From positions 434,001 through 498,000 of the forward strand of contig NZ_AP022581.1 in NCBI RefSeq assembly GCF_010731535.1: 64,000 nucleotides of DNA, given 5' to 3'. Below are positions 8,147-16,455 of the stretch, one piece after another. This DNA comes from Mycobacterium lacus. Lineage in GTDB: Bacteria; Actinomycetota; Actinomycetes; Mycobacteriales; Mycobacteriaceae. The notes below the pieces were generated by a model. That model ran no database searches and was not told the DNA's origin. It was given only the letters and a program-made list of their open reading frames with translations. The translations under genes and the position numbers were made by a program. How positions within the stretch are numbered: position 1 is the first letter of the stretch; the number at the start of each line of letters is the position of its first letter.

Positions 8147-10336
8147 CTAATCGAGGCGGTAGCGGATCAGCCGGGAGCTGTTGGCGACGACGGCCACCGA
8201 TGACGCGTTGTGCAAGATAGCGGCCAGCACGGGCGAGAGCGCCCCGCCCGCGCCGATGAGCAGCCCGGCGGCGTTAACCGCGATGGACATGCCGTAGTTC
8301 TCCCGGATCACGTCCACCGCCCGGGCGCCCAGGTCCCGCACGTCGAGCAGGCGGTGCAAATCGTCGTTGGCCAGGGCCACGTCTGCCGTCTCGACGGCGA
8401 CGTCGGTCCCGGCCAGGCCCATGGCGATCCCGATATCGGCGGCCGCCAACGCCGGGGCGTCGTTGATGCCGTCGCCGACCATGCCGACGACGTAACCGTC
8501 GTCCTGCAACTCGCGCACCACCTCGAGCTTGTCCTCCGGCATCACCTCGGCGCGCCATTCGTCGATCTCGAGCTCCTCGGCAACCACCTTGGCGATGTCC
8601 GGATGGTCGCCGGTGAGCATGACGATCCGTCGAATCCCATTGGCCCGCAGCTTCTTCAGCACCGCCGCTGCCTCGGGCCGCAGTTCGTCCCGCAGGCTGA
8701 TCAGGCCCACCAGCGTGCCGTCCACCGCCAGCAACAGCGGGGTCTCCGCCTGACTGCGCAGACTGTCGACCCACTCCGACGCCTTCTTGGACACCTTCAC
8801 CTTTTCCGCGCGCAGCAGTGACGGGCTGCCCAGCAGCAGCGTCCGGCCGTCGGCCCAGGTGCGCATGCCCAAGCCGACCAGCACCTCGCATTCCTCGTGC
8901 GGCGGAATGCTGATGTGACGTTCCTCGGTCGAGCGGATCACCGCCTCGGCCAGCGGATGCCGGGAATGGATCTCGGAGCTGGCCGCGTAGGCCAGCACCT
9001 GTTCGGGCTCCCAATCCTTGTGCATCGCAACGATATTCGTGACGACCGGCCGGCCGGCGGTCAGGGTACCGGTCTTGTCGAACACGATCGCGTCGACGCG
9101 GCCGGCCTGTTCGAGATGAGACCCGCCCTTGATCAGGATGCCGCGGCGCGCGCCGTTGCCGATCGCCGCGCTGATCGCGGTCGGGGTGGACAGTCCCACC
9201 GCGCAGGGACACGCGATCAACAGCATCGTCATCGCGCGGCGCACGTCCCCGGTGATCAGCAAGGTGATCGCCGAGACGATGAACGAGGTGGGAACGAAGC
9301 GGCGGGAGAAGTTTTCGCCGACGGTCTGGATCGGCGCCCGGTCGAGCTGAGCCTCCTCGACTCTGGTGATGATGCGGCCGATGGTGGTGTGTTTGCCGAC
9401 GGCCTGGGCGCGCACCACCAGACGACCGCGCACCACCACCGAACCGGCGTGCACGTGGGTCCCGACGATGACGCTGACCGGTAGGTTTTCCCCGGTGATC
9501 GCGGACTGGTTGACGATCGCCTCGCCCTCGACGACCTCGCCGTCGACCGGTATCGCGACGTGATCGTGGACCACCACCTCGTCGCCGATCTGCACGGTGT
9601 CGATCGGCACCTGGACCTCGGCGCCGGCGTCGGGACCTTCGGTGAGGCGAACCCACGCGGTGTCCTGGTTGCCGCGCAGCAGCTCCGAGATCGCCCGGCG
9701 GGTCCGCCGCAGTGTCAGATCCTGAAGATACTCACCGATATTGAGCAACCACAGCACCGTCAGGGCGACCACGTTCTCGCGCAGGATCAGGCTTGCGATC
9801 GTCGCCGCCGAGACCAGCGCATCGGTGCCGGCCTTGCCGGAGCGCAGCGAGCGCAGTGCACCGCGCAGGAACGGGTAGCCGGTGAAGATGGTGACGCCGG
9901 TGGCGACCGTCCGGCTGCTGGGCCCGAGCAGGGGAGGTCTTTTGAACACGTAGCGGCGCACGCCGAGCAGGACCAGTGCCACACCGCCAATGACCATGCG
10001 CAGCACGTCGGCGTTGCGGATCTCGGACGAATGCGGCGCGCGTGCAGGGATCAGGTCGGCGGCGATATGTGCGGCGCCGCTGATCGCGGACAGTACCGAC
10101 GCGCGGTCGCAACGTCTGGGCGAGTACCAGACGACGACCGACCCGGTGCGCGGATAGGCGTGCACGACCCGCACTCCGTTTTGCTTGGCGACGGCCTCTT
10201 CGACCGCCACGGCGCGCCGGGAATCGGAGCGGACCCAATCGACCTGGACGCGCATGCGCCCGGCCGCATCCGAGACCACCACCAGGGCAGGGTCGTCGCT
10301 TGCTGCGACTTGTTCTCGAGCAATCGCGAGGGTCAT
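8147..10336 (-). CDS. ctpC: P1B-type metal cation-transporting ATPase CtpC
   Basis: Membrane metal exporter of 729 residues. The N-terminal 70-80 residues resemble a heavy-metal-associated domain but lack the CxxC pair. The membrane CPC motif (IACPCAVGL) marks a soft/transition-metal pump; the phosphorylated aspartate is D420 in FDKTGT, followed by the hinge MVGDGINDAPAL. The M. tuberculosis protein has been linked to manganese and to zinc export. The start is ATG 10336 (MTLAIAREQ), 10 bp after the pacL1 stop, so the two form an operon; a longer frame upstream would overlap pacL1. The pump acts with the PacL1 chaperone. Confidence 0.95.
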   Translation of the reverse strand: MTLAIAREQVAASDDPALVVVSDAAGRMRVQVDWVRSDSRRAVAVEEAVAKQNGVRVVHAYPRTGSVVVWYSPRRCDRASVLSAISGAAHIAADLIPARAPHSSEIRNADVLRMVIGGVALVLLGVRRYVFKRPPLLGPSSRTVATGVTIFTGYPFLRGALRSLRSGKAGTDALVSAATIASLILRENVVALTVLWLLNIGEYLQDLTLRRTRRAISELLRGNQDTAWVRLTEGPDAGAEVQVPIDTVQIGDEVVVHDHVAIPVDGEVVEGEAIVNQSAITGENLPVSVIVGTHVHAGSVVVRGRLVVRAQAVGKHTTIGRIITRVEEAQLDRAPIQTVGENFSRRFVPTSFIVSAITLLITGDVRRAMTMLLIACPCAVGLSTPTAISAAIGNGARRGILIKGGSHLEQAGRVDAIVFDKTGTLTAGRPVVTNIVAMHKDWEPEQVLAYAASSEIHSRHPLAEAVIRSTEERHISIPPHEECEVLVGLGMRTWADGRTLLLGSPSLLRAEKVKVSKKASEWVDSLRSQAETPLLLAVDGTLVGLISLRDELRPEAAAVLKKLRANGIRRIVMLTGDHPDIAKVVAEELEIDEWRAEVMPEDKLEVVRELQDDGYVVGMVGDGINDAPALAAADIGIAMGLAGTDVAVETADVALANDDLHRLLDVRDLGARAVDVIRENYGMSIAVNAAGLLIGAGGALSPVLAAILHNASSVAVVANSSRLIRYRLD

Positions 10337-10346
10337 GTCGAGGAGG

Positions 10347-10628
10347 TCAGTGGTCGTGGTCGTGGACGCTGCTGACGGCGGGCGTCGGTGCCTCCTCGCC
10401 GATGCGCTCGCGGGCCTCGGCCACCACGTCGGCAATCTTCAGCCTGGCCGACTCCGCCGCCTCCTCGGCCTTGCGGGTTCCGCGCAGGCCCAGCTCCGCC
10501 GCCGAGACGGCAGTCTGGTGCAGCGGCGCCTTTTTGGCGGCCTTTTTCACCACCTCGTACGCGGTCACGCCGACCAGGCCGGTGATCACTGTAGTTGCCG
10601 CCTTCGCCAGTAACGCCTGCACTGCCAT
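10347..10628 (-). CDS. pacL1: PacL1-type metallochaperone of CtpC (DUF1490)
   Basis: Protein of 93 residues, the same length as Rv3269. Residues 5-28 form a membrane helix (VQALLAKAATTVITGLVGV), followed by a charged, helical middle (KAEEAAESARLKIADVVAEARERIGEEAP) and the metal-binding tail VHDHDH. In M. tuberculosis PacL1 clusters with CtpC in the membrane and protects against zinc through such an Asp/His tail. ATG 10628 is chosen over an in-frame ATG 51 bp upstream because it matches the family start MAVQ. A 12-bp palindrome upstream may be its operator. Confidence 0.9.
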   Translation of the reverse strand: MAVQALLAKAATTVITGLVGVTAYEVVKKAAKKAPLHQTAVSAAELGLRGTRKAEEAAESARLKIADVVAEARERIGEEAPTPAVSSVHDHDH

Positions 10629-10683
10629 TGCCTGAGCCTTCCTTCTGATCTGACATTGTGCCTCCTGCGACGCTAACATCTAA

Positions 10684-10695
10684 ATATCGCGATAT
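10684..10695 (-). promoter_or_regulatory. Palindrome ATATCGCGATAT upstream of pacL1-ctpC
   Basis: A perfect 12-bp palindrome lies 55-67 bp ahead of the pacL1 start, in unusually AT-rich surroundings for this genome. Position and symmetry suit an operator for a dimeric metal-responsive repressor, but no regulator is encoded next to it. Confidence 0.45.
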
Positions 10696-10716
10696 CAACA
10701 TGAATCTGGTGCCCGG

Positions 10717-10774
10717 CGAGCAGACGCAAAAGCGCCCACACCGGGCCCCTCTGGGGGGATTTTGTGTCTGCTCG
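10717..10774. repeat. Intergenic hairpin, GAGCAGACGC family, copy 2
   Basis: Left arm CGAGCAGACGCAAAA (10717-10731) pairs with the right arm ending at 10774, with one or two mismatches in 15, around a GC-rich loop. It abuts the stop codon of the Rv3268-like gene at 10775 and could terminate leftward transcription before pacL1. Confidence 0.75.
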
Positions 10775-11494
10775 TCAGAGGACGCGGGTGACCTTTTCGG
10801 TGTCGATGCGGCGCTGCAGGAGCGCCGGATCGGGATTGGCCACTTGCACCAACGATGCGCCGACGGCCAGGACCGCCAGCAGGCCGTCCACCAACTCGCC
10901 GGGTGTGGTCCACGGGGCGGTGGACAGGACCCGATCCGCGGCGGTCAAACCCCTTGTCACCGCTGAGTTTTCACACTCGGCCAGGATCTGCTCGACGGAT
11001 CGGCCGGCGAGCGCCGGACCGGGGCGGCGCTCGGGAACGATCTGATCGCCGTGCACCCGCACCGCGGTCGCATAGTCGGTGACGCCGACCGGCAGGTCGG
11101 ATGCCGGCCGGCCGAACGGATCCAGCGACAGCACCGCCACCTCGCCGCCGGCGCCGACCGCGGTGTCGGCCTCGTCCAGCCGGTCGGCGGTGCACATCGC
11201 CAAGTCGGCAGGGCCGGCCAACACCACCTCGGCGCCGATCCACCACACCCCGAACAACACCGCCGCCGTCTGCCAGTGGGCCGGCAGCAAGATCGCGACC
11301 CGGCTGGCCGGTCCAGCGCCCAGCTCGTCGCGCAGGAGGTTGCCGGTCTTGGCGGCCCAGTTGGCCAGCGTCGCCGCGGACAGTTCGATGCGCTCGGCGC
11401 TGGCCTCGTCGTAGTAGGTGATGCGCGGGCCGACCGGATCGGCCCGCAGCATCGGGTCCAGGATCGCCCCGGAGAGCGTGGTCAGTTGATGCAC
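10775..11494 (-). CDS. TIGR03089-family protein (Rv3268 type)
   Basis: Protein of 239 residues resembling only the N-terminal part of an AMP-binding (acyl-adenylating) enzyme: YYDEASAERIELSAATLANWAAKTGNLL and the ASRVAILLPAHWQTAAVLFGVWWIGA segment are typical of that fold. The catalytic C-terminal half and the phosphate-binding loop are absent, so it is probably not a working ligase. The GTG start at 11494 overlaps the lcp1 stop by 13 bp, suggesting translational coupling with the wall ligase gene. Function unknown. Confidence 0.85.
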   Translation of the reverse strand: MHQLTTLSGAILDPMLRADPVGPRITYYDEASAERIELSAATLANWAAKTGNLLRDELGAGPASRVAILLPAHWQTAAVLFGVWWIGAEVVLAGPADLAMCTADRLDEADTAVGAGGEVAVLSLDPFGRPASDLPVGVTDYATAVRVHGDQIVPERRPGPALAGRSVEQILAECENSAVTRGLTAADRVLSTAPWTTPGELVDGLLAVLAVGASLVQVANPDPALLQRRIDTEKVTRVL

Positions 11495-12951
11495 TCGGGT
11501 TTGTCGGAGCCCGCGGTCAGGATCGGCGACGGCGGGGGGGCGGTGCCGTCGCCGGATCCGGCGTTCGATGCGCGGGCAGCTGTCACGCCGCCGCCGCCGT
11601 CGAGCCCAGAGCCCGGACCGGTGTAGTCGTTGGCCAGCACCACCCGCACCGATCCCGCCGGCAGCGACGCATCGGCGACGATCGGCAAACCGCCCAGCTC
11701 CTTGGCGACCCCCTGCGCGCCCAGGTCGTCGGTCTTGGCGGCGCGCACCTGGCTGCCCTTGACATGGCCGCCGTCGTTGTTGCCGACGTCGCCGGGAGTA
11801 AATCCCTTGGAGGCGAGCACGTTTGACACCGCCGCGGCCAGTCCGTTGATGTCGGTGTCATTGGCGACGTTGACCGTGGTCTTGGCGGGTGTGTAGGCCA
11901 GCTGTTCGGTCTTGCCCTGATCCTGCTCGTGCAGCAGGCCGGCGACCCACTCCTGCACCTGGTGCGGGTCCACCCGCACCACGCTTTGCATGCCGTCGTC
12001 GCTCCACCCGGCCCCGTCGAGCACCGGAATGGTGGCGAACGCGACGTTACCGCCGGCCAGCTTTTGCAGCTGCTGGACGAAATCCATGACATCCCAGCCC
12101 GAGGACAGCACCACCGAGCGCTGCACGGCCTGCTGCAGCCGCTTCAGGGTGGCGGGGCTGGACAGCGTGTGGCCGGAGATGACCCGATGGGCCAACGACG
12201 CCATCACCGCCTGTTGGCGCACCACCCGGTCCAGGTCCCCGCGTGGCAGGTCGTGGCGCTGGCGGACGAAGCTCAGTGCCTGCGGGCCGTCGAGTTTCTG
12301 GCGGCCGGCCGGAAAGTCTGCGCCGGAAAGTGGTTCGTAGACCGCATCTTTGAGGCAAACCTCGACCCCGCCGAGCGCATCGGTGATCAACGCGAAACCG
12401 AGCAGTCCGATCTCGGCGTAGTGGTCGACGGTGACTCCGGTGAGATCGGCGACCGTCTTGATCAGGGCCTCGCGGCCGGCTTCGGTGCCCGTCGCGGCGG
12501 CGTCGGCGGCAGAAGCACCGGCCTGGACGAGGCTGGCCCGCTTGGCCTCTCTGGTTTGGCCGTAGACGCCGTTGATCTTCGTCTTGCCCAATCCAGGGGC
12601 GGCGACGTAGGAGTCGCGGGGGATCGAGATCGCGGTGGCCGACTTCCCGTTGTTGGGTATGCGGATCAGGATGATGGTGTCGGTGTTGGTGGCTTCCTCG
12701 TCACCGGCGCGCAGCGTCGCCAGTTCCTCGGCTGACAGCGGGTTGCCGTGGGCATCGGTACGGCTATCCAAGCCGACCAGCAGGATGTCGATCGCGCCGT
12801 CGTCGCCGCCGTGACCCAACGAGGGCGCGGACATGTGGAAGATGCCGTCTTCGAATGACCGGACGCTGCTCCACGCCACTCCTGTCCCGAGGACGATCGC
12901 GACGGCCAGCGCGGTACCAATCGCACGAGCCACACGTTGCACAGGCATCAC
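11482..12951 (-). CDS. lcp1: LytR-CpsA-Psr family cell-wall ligase Lcp1
   Basis: Type II membrane protein of 489 residues: one N-terminal helix (about 8-30), then an extracellular LCP domain (about 50-290) with DILLVGLDSR, the arginine-containing SIPRDSY and KINGVYG segments, and FVRQRHD near its end, then a C-terminal LytR_C domain (about 355-445). LCP enzymes transfer lipid-linked polymers; the M. tuberculosis orthologue Rv3267 ligates arabinogalactan to peptidoglycan. It is divergent from rmlD, which makes rhamnose for the same linker, with a 63-bp shared promoter region. Start is GTG 12951 or the adjacent ATG 12948. Confidence 0.92.
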   Translation of the reverse strand: MMPVQRVARAIGTALAVAIVLGTGVAWSSVRSFEDGIFHMSAPSLGHGGDDGAIDILLVGLDSRTDAHGNPLSAEELATLRAGDEEATNTDTIILIRIPNNGKSATAISIPRDSYVAAPGLGKTKINGVYGQTREAKRASLVQAGASAADAAATGTEAGREALIKTVADLTGVTVDHYAEIGLLGFALITDALGGVEVCLKDAVYEPLSGADFPAGRQKLDGPQALSFVRQRHDLPRGDLDRVVRQQAVMASLAHRVISGHTLSSPATLKRLQQAVQRSVVLSSGWDVMDFVQQLQKLAGGNVAFATIPVLDGAGWSDDGMQSVVRVDPHQVQEWVAGLLHEQDQGKTEQLAYTPAKTTVNVANDTDINGLAAAVSNVLASKGFTPGDVGNNDGGHVKGSQVRAAKTDDLGAQGVAKELGGLPIVADASLPAGSVRVVLANDYTGPGSGLDGGGGVTAARASNAGSGDGTAPPPSPILTAGSDKPECIN

Positions 12952-13014
12952 TGTAGGTTACGTGTGTCACAGCTACTTTCCGGTTAGCCAAGCTCGGCGT
13001 GCCAGACTTCAAGC

Positions 13015-13938
13015 ATGTCGGGGAGGCCAGGACGGCTAGTGATCACCGGTGCCGGTGGGCAATTGGGCAGCCATTTGACGGCGCTGGTCGCCCGTGAGGG
13101 CCGCGAGATGCTGGCGTGTGCGTCGTCGCAGTGGGACATCACCGATCCGGGAGGGGCCGAGGGGATCATCAGAGGCGGCGATGTCGTCGTCAATTGCGCG
13201 GCCTACACCGACGTCGACGGCGCCGAGAGCGACGAGCGGGCCGCGTATGCGGTCAATGCCACCGGCCCGGAAAACCTCGCCCGCGCCTGCGCACGTGCCG
13301 GAGCTCGGCTGATCCACGTCTCCACTGATTATGTGTTCAACGGCGACTTCGGTGGGGCCGAGCCGCATCCCTATGAGCCCGAGGATGAGACCGCTCCGCA
13401 GGGCGTGTACGCCCGCAGCAAGCTCGCCGGCGAAATGGCCGTGCGGGCAGCGCTGCCGGAGGCCGTCGTGGTACGCACCGCGTGGGTTTACACCGGCGGG
13501 ACCGGCAAGGATTTCGTCGCCGTCATGCGCCGACTGGCCGCCGGGGACGGCCCGGTCGACGTGGTCGACGACCAGACCGGCTCGCCCACCTACGTCGCCG
13601 ACCTGGCCGCCGCGCTGCTGGAGCTGGCCGACAACAACCCGGTCGGCGTGCGGGGGCGCATCCTGCACGCGGCCAACGAGGGCGCGGTCTCCCGGTTCGG
13701 GCAAGCCCGTGCGGTGTTCGAAGAATGTGGGGCCGACGCGGCGCGGGTGCGTCCGGTCAGCAGCGCCCAATTTCCGCGACCGGCGCCCCGGCCGAGCTAT
13801 TCCGCGCTGTCCGGCCGGTCATGGGCCGCGGCGGGCTTGACGCCGCTAAGGCCCTGGCGCAGTGCACTTGTCGCCGCGTTGATGGCGGCTGCCAGCACAA
13901 CTCCGGCCGATCGACCGTTACCCTCTACGAGTGACTGA
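13015..13938 (+). CDS. rmlD: dTDP-4-dehydrorhamnose reductase RmlD
   Basis: Last enzyme of dTDP-L-rhamnose synthesis, reducing dTDP-4-dehydrorhamnose with NAD(P)H in the cytosol. The Rossmann motif GAGGQLG spans residues 12-18 and the catalytic YxxxK is Y132/K136. The 307-residue length is normal. The stop overlaps the wbbL GTG by 8 bp, so donor synthesis and the transferase that uses it are translationally linked. The other rml genes are not in this window. Confidence 0.95.
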   Translation: MSGRPGRLVITGAGGQLGSHLTALVAREGREMLACASSQWDITDPGGAEGIIRGGDVVVNCAAYTDVDGAESDERAAYAVNATGPENLARACARAGARLIHVSTDYVFNGDFGGAEPHPYEPEDETAPQGVYARSKLAGEMAVRAALPEAVVVRTAWVYTGGTGKDFVAVMRRLAAGDGPVDVVDDQTGSPTYVADLAAALLELADNNPVGVRGRILHAANEGAVSRFGQARAVFEECGADAARVRPVSSAQFPRPAPRPSYSALSGRSWAAAGLTPLRPWRSALVAALMAAASTTPADRPLPSTSD

Positions 13939-14827
13939 CGTCCTGCCGGTCGTTGCGGTGACCTACTCGCCGGGCCCGCACCTGGAGCGCTTCCTGGCGT
14001 CGTTGTCGCTGGCCACTGAGCGGCCGGTGAGTGTGGTGTTGGCCGATAACGGCTCCACCGACGGAACGCCGGAGGCCGCAGTCGAGCGCTACCCCAACGT
14101 CCGGGTGTTCGACACCGGGGCCAACCTGGGATACGGAACCGCGGTCAATCGCGCGATCGCCCAGCTCGACGATGCTCATGAATGGGTGATCGTGGCCAAC
14201 CCGGACGTGCAATGGGGCCCGGGCAGCATCGACGCCTTGCTGGACGCCGCGGCCCGATGGCCACGCGCCGGCGCGCTGGGACCGCTCATCCGGGACCCGG
14301 ACGGGTCGGTGTACCCGTCGGCGCGCCACTTGCCCAGCCTGGTCCGCGGCAGCATGCACGCGGTGCTCGGGCCGATCTGGAAGCGCAATCCGTGGACCGC
14401 GGCCTACCGCCAGGAGCGGCTGGAGCCCAGCGAACGAACGGTGGGCTGGCTGTCGGGGTCGTGCCTGCTGGTGCGCCGGTCGGCGTTTCGCGAGGTCGGC
14501 GGGTTCGACGAACGCTACTTCATGTACATGGAGGACGTCGACCTCGGCGACCGGCTCGGCAAGGCCGGCTGGCCGAGTGTCTACGTGCCGTCGGCCGAGG
14601 TGCTGCACCACAAGGGGCACTCCACCGGCCGTGACCCGGCAAGCCACCTGACTGCCCATCACAGAAGCACCTACATCTTTTTGGCCGATCGGCATCCCGG
14701 TTGGTGGCGGGCCCCACTGCGCTGGGCGCTACGGGGATCGTTGGCCGTGCGTTCCCGACTCATGGTGCGCAGCTCACAGCGCAGGTCTCGAAGGCATGCG
14801 CTGAAACTGGCGGAAGGGGGGCACTGA
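13931..14827 (+). CDS. wbbL: Rhamnosyltransferase WbbL (linker unit)
   Basis: Family GT2 glycosyltransferase, 298 residues, that adds rhamnose to decaprenyl-diphosphate-GlcNAc and so makes the linker joining arabinogalactan to peptidoglycan. DNGSTDGT (near 40) and the NPD segment bind the nucleotide sugar and metal; GGFDERYFMYMEDVDL (about 190-206) is the typical acceptor/base region. The C terminus is very basic, suiting membrane contact. GTG start overlaps rmlD; manC follows after one base. Confidence 0.94.
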   Translation: MTDVLPVVAVTYSPGPHLERFLASLSLATERPVSVVLADNGSTDGTPEAAVERYPNVRVFDTGANLGYGTAVNRAIAQLDDAHEWVIVANPDVQWGPGSIDALLDAAARWPRAGALGPLIRDPDGSVYPSARHLPSLVRGSMHAVLGPIWKRNPWTAAYRQERLEPSERTVGWLSGSCLLVRRSAFREVGGFDERYFMYMEDVDLGDRLGKAGWPSVYVPSAEVLHHKGHSTGRDPASHLTAHHRSTYIFLADRHPGWWRAPLRWALRGSLAVRSRLMVRSSQRRSRRHALKLAEGGH

Positions 14828-14828
14828 G

Positions 14829-15908
14829 GTGGCGACCAGCCAAGTCGATGCGGTGGTCCTGGTCGGCGGCAAGGGCACCCGGCTGCGGCCGCTGACATTG
14901 TCGGCTCCCAAGCCCATGCTGCCGACGGCCGGGCTGCCGTTTCTCACCCACCTGCTGTCGCGGATCGCGGCGGCCGGAATCGAGCACGTGATACTGGGCA
15001 CGTCGTACCAGGCCGCGGTGTTCGAGGCCGAGTTCGGCGACGGATCCAAGCTGGGCTTGCAGATCGACTACGTGACCGAGGAGCGACCGCTGGGAACCGG
15101 TGGCGCGATCGCCAACGTCGCGGACCGCCTGCGCCACGACACCGTGATGGTGTTCAACGGCGATGTGCTCTCCGGTGCCGACCTGGGTCAGCTGCTTGGG
15201 TTCCACCGCACCAACCAGGCCGACGTCACGCTGCACCTGGTGCGGGTGGGGGACCCGCGGGCGTTCGGCTGCGTGACCACGGACGAGGAACACCGCGTCG
15301 TCGCCTTTCTCGAGAAGACGGAGGATCCGCCGACCGATCAGATCAACGCCGGCTGCTATGTCTTCGAGCGCGCGATCATCGACCGGATTCCCCGTGGCCG
15401 CGAAGTCTCTGTCGAACGCGAGGTGTTCCCGGCCCTGCTGGCCGACGGGGGAGTCAAGGTGTTCGGCTACGTCGATGCCACCTACTGGCGCGACATGGGC
15501 ACCCCGGAGGACTTCGTGCGCGGATCCTCGGATCTGGTGCGCGGGATCGCCCCGTCGCCGGCCCTGCACGGCCATCGCGGAGAGCAACTGGTGCACGACG
15601 GCGCGGCGGTGGCGCCCGGGGCGGTATTGATTGGCGGCACGGTCGTCGGGCGGGGCGCCGAGATCGGCGCCGGTGTCCGGCTGGACGGCGCCGTCATTTT
15701 CGACGGCGTCAAGATCGAGGCCGGCAGCGTGATCGAACGCTCGATCATCGGCTTCGGGGTCCGCATCGGCCCGCGGGCGCTGATCCGCGACGGCGTGATC
15801 GGCGACGGCGCCGACATCGGCGCGCGCTGCGAGCTGCTGCGCGGCGCGCGGGTGTGGCCCGGCATCACCATTCCCGACGGCGGGATCCGCTACTCGTCCG
15901 ACGTGTGA
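14829..15908 (+). CDS. manC: Mannose-1-phosphate guanylyltransferase
   Basis: Makes GDP-mannose from GTP and mannose-1-phosphate for mannolipids and lipoglycans. The nucleotidyltransferase domain starts with the signature GGKGTRLRPLT (13-23), followed by PKPM, GTGGAI and FNGDVL. The C-terminal 100 residues are hexapeptide left-handed beta-helix repeats (GAVLIGGTVVGRGAEIGAGV...). Length 359. GTG 14829 is used because it follows the wbbL stop directly. It is called manB in some M. tuberculosis lists (Rv3264c); manC avoids confusion with the phosphomannomutase at 22366. It converges with the Nudix gene, 7 bp apart. Confidence 0.92.
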   Translation: MATSQVDAVVLVGGKGTRLRPLTLSAPKPMLPTAGLPFLTHLLSRIAAAGIEHVILGTSYQAAVFEAEFGDGSKLGLQIDYVTEERPLGTGGAIANVADRLRHDTVMVFNGDVLSGADLGQLLGFHRTNQADVTLHLVRVGDPRAFGCVTTDEEHRVVAFLEKTEDPPTDQINAGCYVFERAIIDRIPRGREVSVEREVFPALLADGGVKVFGYVDATYWRDMGTPEDFVRGSSDLVRGIAPSPALHGHRGEQLVHDGAAVAPGAVLIGGTVVGRGAEIGAGVRLDGAVIFDGVKIEAGSVIERSIIGFGVRIGPRALIRDGVIGDGADIGARCELLRGARVWPGITIPDGGIRYSSDV

Positions 15909-15915
15909 GCCCGGT

Positions 15916-16455
15916 TCACGCTCGGCGCGTGGCCCGAGCGACCAGGTACGCCAGCGCGTGGTCGGACCCGTGCGGCAGCGCGTCGGCCGGCCACCAGCGC
16001 AAGTCCTCGGATTCGTCGCTGACCGCGATCTGCGCTCCAGCCGGCGCGCGCGCCACGAATTGCAGGTCGAGGTGGCGCGTGGGAATCCCTAACGAGCACG
16101 TGACTGGATGAACATGGACAGCGGCCAGGTGGGGGTCGATGCGCAGACCGGCGACGCCCGATTCCTCGGTGGCCTCGCGCAGCGCGGCGGCGACGACATC
16201 CACGTCGTCGTCCTCGCAGTGCCCACCCAGCTGCACCCAGCGGCCGAGGCGGGGGTGCAGAGTGAGCAGCACCTGGTTGCCGCTGTCGTCGAGCACCAGC
16301 GTGGAGGCGGTGATATGGCCCGCTTCGCAGTCGCGACGGCAGGCGTCGGCACGGCCGTGCACGAAGGCCAGCACCGCGTGCCGCAACGACTCCTGGGCCG
16401 GGTCGGGCGCCTGCCAGTCGGTGAGGATGGCGATCGCCGATTGTCGAAGGCTCAT
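15916..16455 (-). CDS. Nudix hydrolase
   Basis: Protein of 179 residues with a Nudix fold; the box core REATEESGV (near 115) and upstream GGHCEDDD are clear, but the glutamate normally seven residues before REx2EE is replaced or shifted, so it is slightly atypical. Flanking LLTLHPRLGRWVQLGGH and LDLQFVARAP are typical strands. Substrate unknown, probably a nucleoside diphosphate derivative. ATG 16455 overlaps the mamA stop as ATGA, which fixes the start and places it in the mamA transcript; a longer frame would add 23 residues inside mamA. Confidence 0.88.
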   Translation of the reverse strand: MSLRQSAIAILTDWQAPDPAQESLRHAVLAFVHGRADACRRDCEAGHITASTLVLDDSGNQVLLTLHPRLGRWVQLGGHCEDDDVDVVAAALREATEESGVAGLRIDPHLAAVHVHPVTCSLGIPTRHLDLQFVARAPAGAQIAVSDESEDLRWWPADALPHGSDHALAYLVARATRRA

